59,371 nucleotides of DNA from Butyrivibrio sp. (GTDB lineage: Bacteria; Bacillota; Clostridia; Lachnospirales; Lachnospiraceae): NCBI GenBank assembly GCA_017413105.1, contig JAFPVA010000116.1, positions 1 through 59,371 on the forward strand, given 5' to 3'. This document shows positions 53,356-59,371 of this stretch, in pieces; position 1 is the stretch's first letter; every line of letters starts with the position of its first letter. A program made the translations under genes and the position numbers. Below the pieces are notes generated by a model. The model was not told the origin of the DNA. It did no database searches and saw nothing but the letters and a program-made list of their open reading frames with translations.

Positions 53356-55155
53356 ATGCAGGACAGATTACCAAAGAGAGAAGAAGTCGCACAGGAACTC
53401 ACCTGGAGACTTGAGGATATTTATGACGATGAGGCAAAGTGGGAAGAGGAGCTTAAGAAGCTCGGAGAAGTAGCTGATGTGGTTGCTTCATATCAGGGAA
53501 AGCTTTCCGAGAGCGCAGCAAACCTCCTTGGACTTTGCAAGGCAGATGAGGAGATGAGCCTTCTTCTTGACAGAGTTCACGGCTATGCTCACATGAGAGA
53601 AGACCAGGATACAGCCAATTCCAAGTATCAGGCCATGAAACAGCGTGCCATGACAGCTTATATGCAGTCTGCAGAAAAGAGTGCTTTTATGAACCCTGAG
53701 ATTCTGCAGCTTTCAGATGAAAAGCTTGAGAGCTATTATGCAGAGCTCCCTGAACTTCTCAGATACAAGAGAGCAATCGGTGAGATCAGAAGACTTAAGG
53801 ATCACATGCTTTCCAGCGAGATGGAACAGCTCCTTGCCAGCGCAGGAGAGATGCAGGGTGCATCACAGAAAGCCTATGGAATGCTTTCAAATGCGGATCT
53901 CAAGTTCCCATCAGTAAAAGACAGTGAGGGAAACGAGGTTACTCTTTCAAACGGAAGATTCGTGCCTACTCAGATGTCCAAGGACAGAGCGCTTAGAAAA
54001 GTCAGCTTTGAGACTTTCTACGGAAAATATGAGGAGTTTAAGAATACCTGGGCTGCCATGTATGACGGCGAGCTCAAGAGCCGTATTTTTGAGGCTAAGG
54101 CTAGAAAGTACAACTCTGCTTTTGAGGCAGCAGTTGATGGCAATGATGTTTCACCTAAGGTTTGCGACAGTCTTTTTGAGTCCATCCATGACAATATGGA
54201 CAAGATGCACAGATATGTGACTCTTCGCAAGAAGCTTCTTGGGGTTGATGAGCTTCATATGTACGATGTTTATGTTCCTATGCTTCCTGATTTTGAGATG
54301 AAGGTTACCTATGAGGAGGCAAAAGAGATATCTCTTAAGGCTCTTGTTCCTCTTGGAGAGGACTACCTTGATGTGGTAAAAGAGGCTTATGAGAACAGAT
54401 GGATAGATGTGGTTGAGAATGAAGGAAAAAGAGGTGGTGCATATTCCTCAGGTGTTTATGATGTTCACCCTTATATGCTTCTTAACTACAACGATACTCT
54501 TGATGATGTATTTACCCTTGTTCATGAGATGGGTCATTCAATGCACACCTGGTATTCCAATAAGGCTCAGACAATAGTAGATGCTAATTACAAGATCTTT
54601 GTTGCAGAGGTTGCTTCTACTACAAACGAGGTTCTTCTTTATCATTACCTCAAGGATCATGCTAAGAGCAAGGAGGAGAAGGCGTTTATCATCAACCACT
54701 TCCTCGACAGCTTTAAGGGTACAATGTTTCGTCAGACCATGTTTGAGGAGTTCGAGAGAAAGACCTGCGAAATGGCAGAAGCAGGAGTACCTCTCACAGC
54801 AGAGTCACTTTACGATGTATATCTTGGTCTCAACAAGGAGTACTTTGGTGAGGACATGATTTCTGACCCTCAGATCGGATGGGAGTGGTGCAGAATACCT
54901 CACTTCTATTACAACTTCTATGTATATCAGTATGCTACCAGCTTTGCAGCTTCTGTAGCTATTGCAGACCGCATTCTTAAAGAGGGGGCTCCTGCTGTGG
55001 AACAGTACAAGAAGTTCCTTTCAAGCGGATGCACACAGGATCCTGTTAGTCTTCTTAAGATTGCAGGCGTTGACCTTACAACCAAGGCTCCTATCGATGC
55101 AGCTCTCAAGGTATTTGGAGAGGCTATCACAGAAATGGAAGAGATTTCCAAATAA
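53356..55155 (+). CDS. pepF: oligoendopeptidase F, M3 family metallopeptidase
   Basis: A 599-residue cytosolic zinc peptidase cleaving short peptides. The active site is HEMGH (His390, Glu391, His394) in TLVHEMGHSMHTWYS, with the third zinc ligand Glu in AEVASTTNE about 25 residues later, and the substrate-binding HFYYNFYVYQYATS near 517 typical of PepF. The N-terminal helical region starts LPKREEVAQELTWRLEDIY. ATG 53356 has AGAGAGGA 7 bases upstream; the open frame continues upstream into the HAD gene without family match. Length is normal for PepF. A terminator follows. Confidence 0.97.
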   Translation: MQDRLPKREEVAQELTWRLEDIYDDEAKWEEELKKLGEVADVVASYQGKLSESAANLLGLCKADEEMSLLLDRVHGYAHMREDQDTANSKYQAMKQRAMTAYMQSAEKSAFMNPEILQLSDEKLESYYAELPELLRYKRAIGEIRRLKDHMLSSEMEQLLASAGEMQGASQKAYGMLSNADLKFPSVKDSEGNEVTLSNGRFVPTQMSKDRALRKVSFETFYGKYEEFKNTWAAMYDGELKSRIFEAKARKYNSAFEAAVDGNDVSPKVCDSLFESIHDNMDKMHRYVTLRKKLLGVDELHMYDVYVPMLPDFEMKVTYEEAKEISLKALVPLGEDYLDVVKEAYENRWIDVVENEGKRGGAYSSGVYDVHPYMLLNYNDTLDDVFTLVHEMGHSMHTWYSNKAQTIVDANYKIFVAEVASTTNEVLLYHYLKDHAKSKEEKAFIINHFLDSFKGTMFRQTMFEEFERKTCEMAEAGVPLTAESLYDVYLGLNKEYFGEDMISDPQIGWEWCRIPHFYYNFYVYQYATSFAASVAIADRILKEGAPAVEQYKKFLSSGCTQDPVSLLKIAGVDLTTKAPIDAALKVFGEAITEMEEISK

Positions 55156-55174
55156 AATATATCATGAATAAATA

Positions 55175-55225
55175 AGAGAGACTGAACATTTGAATGGTAT
55201 CATAAAATGTCAGTCTCTCTTTTTA
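55175..55225 (+). terminator. Rho-independent terminator of pepF
   Basis: AGAGAGACTGAACATTT and AAATGTCAGTCTCTCT pair almost fully around a 15-base loop, followed by TTTTT. Confidence 0.9.
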
Positions 55226-55253
55226 TGCACATCTGCTATGTAGCATGAGGTAT

Positions 55254-55380
55254 GACTTCTTAGATGAAATTACAGAAATCCGCACTAGCTGCGGATTTCG
55301 TGAGAACATGATACGAGAGGCAAATAGGCCCTTCGACGAAGTCGACTTTTAATGGCCTATTTGCGGCATTCTTGATCGTT
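55254..55380 (+). repeat. structured intergenic repeat, best-preserved copy
   Basis: Hairpin 1: AAATCCGCA (55276-55284) with TGCGGATTT (55290-55298), perfect. Then CGTGAGAACATGAT. Hairpin 2: GCAAATAGGCC (55320-55330) with GGCCTATTTGC (55354-55364), perfect, enclosing TCGAC-GAA-GTCGA (55333-55345). It ends in GCATTCTTG. It lies between the convergent pepF and GH10 genes. Confidence 0.9.
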
Positions 55381-55391
55381 TCCTACCAGAT

Positions 55392-57458
55392 TTACAGTCT
55401 CTTTATCCATGCCCAGGCAAGATCAGACCAGAGGCCTACATCTTCCTTAAGGCTTTCGTCAATTCCCGTGGCTTCCATCTCATTTCCGCTAAAGAACTGT
55501 TCAATCAGTTCCTGTCTGCGTTTTTCAGATACGTTTACGCCCTTTCCTTCTTTTACAGAAAAAGCAGCTCGCATGGTCTGTTCCATGGTGTAGTCACCTC
55601 CGGACCAGCCCTGGAAGAAGGCTTTGTTTGCTATGGTAAGTCCATGGTAACCGGCGGGGAAAACATAGTGGGCAAAGGGCACATTCTTTTTGCGGAGAGC
55701 CATTGCAAATAAATAGCTGTTCTCAACAGGTACAAGTGCATCCTCCTGTGTCTGCCAGATAAAGCAGGGAGGAGTGCTTTCGGTAACCTGTTTTTCCAGG
55801 GAAAAGTACATAAGCTCATCTGCTGACGGGTTATCTCCAAGTAGTGCTCTTACAGAATCCTTATGGGTGTACTCTCCGGTTGTAATAACAGGATAGGAGA
55901 GGATCACGCCGTCAGGTCTGTTGGAGAAATTGTTGAGCTCAGCATCCTTATCTGTTATGTCATCAAAGTGAACTGCAAGGCTTCCGCACACATGAGCTCC
56001 TGCTGAGAAACCGCAGATAAGAAGCTTCTTACCGGAGATTTTGTACTTGTCAGCATTTTTTCTGATAAAGCGAACAGCTCGGGAAATGTCTTCAAGGGGC
56101 TGCTTCTTAAGGGGCACAGACATGGTGATATCTGTGGTATAGCTCAGTACAAAGACATTCATACCGCGGTCAAAAAATTCTTTTGCGGGAAGTTCACCTT
56201 CGTGGGAGCAGCACATGCAGTATCCGCCTCCGGGAACTACCAGCATGGCATCACGCTCTTCATCATCGCTGTGAAGATAAGCGGTGATATTTGGTGTAAA
56301 GCCATAGGCAGCAGGATAATCATATTCACCATCTTTCCAGATATTTTTCCTGAACATGGAAAAATCCGGCTGTGGCATCCCTTTTAATAAAAAGTCATCA
56401 TCGCTGTAATCAGGTTCCCACTTATCGATTTCATCTGCCGGAACAGCAGCTTCAAGAACTGCATAGTAAGCCTCTTTTGCCTCACACTTACCCTTAAAGC
56501 AGAGAGGATAGCTGGTCTCTCTTCTAAAGCCTGACAGCCAGCTGTTCTCATCAAGAAGATTCCAGAAGGTAACGCTGGTAATATTGGCCTTTCCTGATCT
56601 CTTGGCGTCAAGATAGATTTTGAATACTTCCTTATACCTGAGGGCCAGATTGTGCATGGACTCCTGACTAGGATCAGCGTTGTGCATGTCAAGCTCTGTG
56701 ATGTTCAATTTGATACCAAGAGCTCCGTACATTTCGATTGCTGTGCGGTAATCATTAAGATCCGGATGGTCCATGAGAAGATGCGACTGCATGCCCATTC
56801 CGTCCACAAGCTTTTTGTCAATCAGGGGAGTGAGGACATTTTTGATGATGAAGTCTCTTTTCCATTCCTGAGCAGTTTCATAATCATTGTAAAAAAGATC
56901 TACGCCGGGAGCAGCATATTTTCTGGCAAATTCAAAGGCCTTGATAAAGAAATCCTCTCCGACGGTCTTAAGCCAGATGGACTTTCTAAAAGACCCTTCA
57001 TCCACAATCTCATTTACCACATCCCAGGCATAGATGACACCGGGATAGTTTGTCTGAACAAAATCAAGAACGCCGTGGATATAGTTCTCAAGCCTTGCGA
57101 GCATGGTCTCTCTGTCGGCTAAAGGATACATCTCGTTGTACTTCTCGCAGAAAAACCACTTGGGTGTCTGGTTGTGCCAGACAAGAGTGTGTCCGCGCAT
57201 GGCAATTTTCTGCTCTTTAGCAAACTCGAGATAAGGGATTGCATGTTCAAAGGTGAGAGCAGGGGAAAGGTTATATTTCTCGGGCTCAGACTTATTTAAG
57301 TCCTTATCAAGATAGAACATGGGCTTCATGTCATTCTCGCAGGTAAAACTGTTAAACTGCGTAGTGAGAAGCTCCATGTGAGCCTTGGTGTTAAGATTCC
57401 ATCTGGAAATAGCAGCGCCAATCTTAAAATATGGCTCATAGGCAGTTTTTAAATTCAT
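55392..57458 (-). CDS. bifunctional GH10 endo-xylanase and alpha/beta-hydrolase esterase, no signal peptide
   Basis: A 688-residue two-domain enzyme. Residues 1-350 are a GH10 xylanase: FTCENDMKPM, MRGHTLVWHNQ, acid/base Glu150 in WDVVNEIVDEG and nucleophile Glu255 in NITELDMHN. After a short linker (about 350-385), residues 390-660 are an alpha/beta-hydrolase with oxyanion loop VVPGGGYCMC, nucleophile Ser485 in GFSAGAH, Asp in TQEDALVP and His in GYHGL, as in xylan acetyl esterases of the BD-FAE type. There is no signal peptide, so it acts in the cytosol on imported, acetylated xylo-oligosaccharides. GGAGGAAC precedes the ATG. It has no close operon partner. Confidence 0.92.
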   Translation of the reverse strand: MNLKTAYEPYFKIGAAISRWNLNTKAHMELLTTQFNSFTCENDMKPMFYLDKDLNKSEPEKYNLSPALTFEHAIPYLEFAKEQKIAMRGHTLVWHNQTPKWFFCEKYNEMYPLADRETMLARLENYIHGVLDFVQTNYPGVIYAWDVVNEIVDEGSFRKSIWLKTVGEDFFIKAFEFARKYAAPGVDLFYNDYETAQEWKRDFIIKNVLTPLIDKKLVDGMGMQSHLLMDHPDLNDYRTAIEMYGALGIKLNITELDMHNADPSQESMHNLALRYKEVFKIYLDAKRSGKANITSVTFWNLLDENSWLSGFRRETSYPLCFKGKCEAKEAYYAVLEAAVPADEIDKWEPDYSDDDFLLKGMPQPDFSMFRKNIWKDGEYDYPAAYGFTPNITAYLHSDDEERDAMLVVPGGGYCMCCSHEGELPAKEFFDRGMNVFVLSYTTDITMSVPLKKQPLEDISRAVRFIRKNADKYKISGKKLLICGFSAGAHVCGSLAVHFDDITDKDAELNNFSNRPDGVILSYPVITTGEYTHKDSVRALLGDNPSADELMYFSLEKQVTESTPPCFIWQTQEDALVPVENSYLFAMALRKKNVPFAHYVFPAGYHGLTIANKAFFQGWSGGDYTMEQTMRAAFSVKEGKGVNVSEKRRQELIEQFFSGNEMEATGIDESLKEDVGLWSDLAWAWIKRL

Positions 57459-57628
57459 AAGTTCCTCCGTGTATTTGAATAACTATGTATATTATCATAA
57501 AGAAAAACAGACAGGATTTATCCCTAAATATTGCTTACTTTCTCTTATTTTCGTGCTTGAGGATTTGAAACTTATGACATATAATATTCAAAAATCAGAT
57601 TGCAATGTTTATATGAAAAAGGTTATAT

Positions 57629-58162
57629 ATGAAGCGTTTTTGGTCAGTTATTAAACAAACATTGCGGTTTGTGCTTAAGCCATTGTCTTTTGTACCCGCA
57701 ATCATAATGATGTGTATGATTTTCGGCTTTTCCGGACAGGATGCCACCACCAGCAGTGAACTGAGTTATAAGGTAGGTGTCAAGGTCTTTACTGTTGCCA
57801 ATGAAACTTTGGATAAGGGATGGACGCAGAAGCAGATTGAGAGACTGTCCAGACAATCGCAGCACTATATTAGGAAGACAGCTCATTTTTCAGAATATTT
57901 TATGCTTGGTATAACGGTAGCATTTCCGCTTTATGTATACGGACTCAGAGGCATCTGGCTTGTAATCTGCGCCGGAGGCTTTTGCATTGCTTTTGCCGGA
58001 CTTGATGAATTCCACCAATCCTTTGTTGCCGGCCGCAGCCCTCAGAAAAGGGATGTTGTCATTGACAGCTGCGGCGTTATGATTGGCATTATTCTTACCA
58101 GAATAGTATGCTGGACGGGGCGTAAGACTATTTTCAGACCCCTGGCAAACTCAAAAGGATAA
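57629..58162 (+). CDS. VanZ-like membrane protein
   Basis: A 177-residue membrane protein of the VanZ family: first helix FVPAIIMMCMIFGFSGQD (the short Ser-Gly-Gln-Asp turn is typical), a helix with HYIRKTAHFSEYFMLGI carrying the conserved KxAHFxEY, then two more helices and FAGLDEFHQSFVAGRSPQKRDVVIDSCG, the family's most conserved stretch. VanZ itself gives low-level teicoplanin resistance; most relatives in Firmicutes have no tested role. AAAGG stands 8 bases before the ATG. The next transcript (infC) starts 8 bases after its stop. Confidence 0.92.
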   Translation: MKRFWSVIKQTLRFVLKPLSFVPAIIMMCMIFGFSGQDATTSSELSYKVGVKVFTVANETLDKGWTQKQIERLSRQSQHYIRKTAHFSEYFMLGITVAFPLYVYGLRGIWLVICAGGFCIAFAGLDEFHQSFVAGRSPQKRDVVIDSCGVMIGIILTRIVCWTGRKTIFRPLANSKG

Positions 58163-58169
58163 AAAACTA

Positions 58170-58199
58170 TTGACATGTGCATTTGCACTGTGATATAGT
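58170..58199 (+). promoter_or_regulatory. promoter of the infC-rpmI-rplT operon
   Basis: TTGACA (58170-58175), 18 bases, TATAGT (58194-58199), with TG one base before the -10 (extended -10). Confidence 0.85.
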
Positions 58200-58206
58200 A
58201 CTTAAG

Positions 58207-58350
58207 TATTTGAAAACAAAGCAGAGTATCCACTCTCACCCTGCGGCGCAGCTGGCAGGCGTTAATATCTTTTCAAAACTTCTTTTGATAACAGATTTGT
58301 TTTGATGCGATTCATGTGGATACGTTTGCGGATGTATCCACTTTTTTATT
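58207..58350 (+). ncRNA. infC leader with attenuator (L20-leader type)
   Basis: About 160 untranslated bases. A terminator can form from GTGGATAC (58316-58323) and GTATCCAC (58334-58341) followed by TTTTTT. An upstream GTATCCAC (58226-58233) can pair with the same GTGGATAC and so prevent it. This is the layout of the L20-controlled leader of B. subtilis infC: excess L20 is expected to favour termination. Direct similarity to the Rfam model was not tested. Confidence 0.8.
58314..58349 (+). terminator. attenuator terminator in the infC leader
   Basis: GTGGATAC/GTATCCAC stem, 10-base loop and six T. It ends 20 bases before the infC start and is conditional (see leader). Confidence 0.85.
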
Positions 58351-58367
58351 GTATGGAGGGTAAGACC

Positions 58368-58877
58368 ATTAGCGAGTTATTTATTAACGACCAGATCAGA
58401 GCTAAAGAGGTAAGAGTTATCGGTATCGAAGGCGAGCAGCTTGGAGTAATGTCCATTCAGGATGCCAGAAAGATTGCAGACGATGAAGGCGTAGATCTTG
58501 TTATGATTGCACCTACAGCTAAGCCACCTGTTTGCAGAGTTGTTGATTATGGCAAGTTTAAGTACGAGCAGCTTCGTAAAGAGAAAGAAGCTAAGAAGAA
58601 ACAGAAGACAGTCGAGATTAAGGAAATCAGACTTTCGCCCAACATTGATACCAATGATCTGAACACTAAGGTCAATGCAGCTAAGAAGTTCCTTGAGAAA
58701 GGCAACAGAGTTAAGATCACACTTCGTTTCCGTGGCCGTGAGATGGCTCACATGGGAGCAAGCGTTCATATTCTTACTGACTTCGCAGAGGCACTTGCTG
58801 ATGTTGCAGTTGTTGAGAAGCAGCCTAAGGTTGAGGGACGTTCTATGACTATGTTCCTTGCTGAGAAGAAGAACTGA
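58368..58877 (+). CDS. infC: translation initiation factor IF-3, ATT start codon
   Basis: A 169-residue factor that binds the 30S subunit and checks the start codon. The N-domain begins SELFINDQIRAKEVRVIG, with APTAKPPVCRVVDYGKF near 65-80 leading to the linker helix; the C-domain has KEIRLSPNIDTND and RVKITLRFRGREMAH. The start is ATT at 58368 with GGAGGG 7 bases upstream. IF-3 genes of E. coli and B. subtilis also use ATT, which lets IF-3 limit its own translation. An in-frame ATG at 58353 lies on top of the ribosome site and is unlikely. Confidence 0.96.
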   Translation: MSELFINDQIRAKEVRVIGIEGEQLGVMSIQDARKIADDEGVDLVMIAPTAKPPVCRVVDYGKFKYEQLRKEKEAKKKQKTVEIKEIRLSPNIDTNDLNTKVNAAKKFLEKGNRVKITLRFRGREMAHMGASVHILTDFAEALADVAVVEKQPKVEGRSMTMFLAEKKN

Positions 58878-59009
58878 TAAGATTTTTTGCCAATTTACAA
58901 TTTATTGGTTGAAAATATACATGATATAGGTTGCCAAAGTTAAGCAGTTATATGCTTGCAAATCCGTATCATACTTAAACTACATTTTTTATTTTAGGAG
59001 GATTTAGTT

Positions 59010-59210
59010 ATGCAGCAAAAGATGAAGACAAAGAGAGCTGCTGCCAAGAGATTCAAAGTTACTGGCACAGGTAAGCTCATGAGAAACAAAGCGTATAAGC
59101 GCCACATCTTAACAAAGAAGTCCACTAAGAGAAAGAGAAACTTAAGACATGCTGGACTTGTTGACGCTACAAATGTAAAGACAATGAAGAGCATTCTTCC
59201 TTACGCATAA
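59010..59210 (+). CDS. rpmI: 50S ribosomal protein L35
   Basis: A 66-residue basic protein with the L35 pattern [19 protein letters not shown] and [22 protein letters not shown] lies 7 bases before the ATG. It is the second gene of the operon; the 132 bases after infC hold no other gene. It binds 23S rRNA late in assembly of the 50S subunit. Confidence 0.98.
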   Translation: MQQKMKTKRAAAKRFKVTGTGKLMRNKAYKRHILTKKSTKRKRNLRHAGLVDATNVKTMKSILPYA

Positions 59211-59265
59211 TTATTGATCGCGTAGGACAGTTCGGTATTAGTTATTATTTTAGGAGGATATTAAG

Positions 59266-59371
59266 ATGGCAAGAGTTAAAGGCGCATTAAATGCCAAGAA
59301 GAAGCACAATAGAGTATTAAAACTGGCAAAGGGCTACAGAGGAGCAAGATCTAAGCAGTACAGAGTAGCTA
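59266..59371 (+). CDS. rplT: 50S ribosomal protein L20, N-terminal part
   Basis: The first 35 codons of L20 ([32 protein letters not shown]), cut by the right edge of the window. AGGAGG lies 8 bases before the ATG. Besides its place in the 50S subunit, L20 is the regulator expected to act on the leader at 58207-58350. Confidence 0.97.
   Translation, partial: MARVKGALNAKKKHNRVLKLAKGYRGARSKQYRVA

Overview
The window comes from the chromosome of a low-GC, Gram-positive anaerobe of the Lachnospiraceae, most like Butyrivibrio or Pseudobutyrivibrio. The evidence is strong AGGAGG ribosome sites, a perfect CIRCE heat-shock operator, an infC-rpmI-rplT operon with an attenuator leader and an ATT start for infC, YesMN-type sugar regulators, and many plant-polysaccharide enzymes (two GH3 enzymes, a GH13 amylase, a GH10 xylanase fused to an esterase, and a probable uronic-acid kinase). 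The genus is inferred from gene content; no 16S gene is present.

Layout. 1-2229: end of a sugar-binding protein and two CUT1 permeases. 2447-5044: a large secreted coiled-coil protein. 5186-11921: YesM/YesN-type two-component system, an 11-TM membrane protein and a cytosolic GH3 glucosidase. 11939-14197: CIRCE-controlled htpG with unusual acidic inserts. 14458-15240: formate/nitrite channel on the minus strand. 15645-20436: MacAB-like efflux operon with two permeases and one ATPase. 20523-27481: a four-gene operon of unknown function (1197-aa beta/alpha-solenoid protein, actin/Hsp70-like ATPase, helical-repeat protein, membrane coiled-coil protein); this is my best candidate for an undescribed system. 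27684-31645: purF, purB, metF. 31830-38932: MoxR/DUF58/vWA/TPR operon whose MoxR ATPase has an in-frame amber stop, followed by a galacturonokinase-like kinase and a sugar nucleotidyltransferase.

39090-45440, all minus strand: cyclophilin, small secreted repeat protein, polar amino-acid ABC transporter, GNAT-like membrane protein and GH3 lipoprotein. 45604-47414: PadR/HAAS/DUF4097 envelope module. 47415-48440: about 1 kb without large genes, holding a possible type I toxin peptide, strong hairpins and a tRNA-Trp-like gene with its own promoter and terminator. 48441-50288: AAA ATPase with a nuclease-like C-terminus. 50427-57458: amylase lipoprotein, HAD phosphatase, oligoendopeptidase F and the GH10-esterase. 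57629 to the end: VanZ-like protein, then the L20 leader, infC, rpmI and the start of rplT.

Two families of intergenic repeats stand out. One (four copies) forms two hairpins whose stems change in compensating ways between copies. The other is a REP-like 31-bp inverted repeat (four full copies and one partial). Sugar uptake, extracellular and intracellular glycosidases, purine and folate enzymes and envelope-stress modules fit a fibre-degrading gut or rumen bacterium. The functions assigned are family-level readings of sequence; none was tested by a database search.
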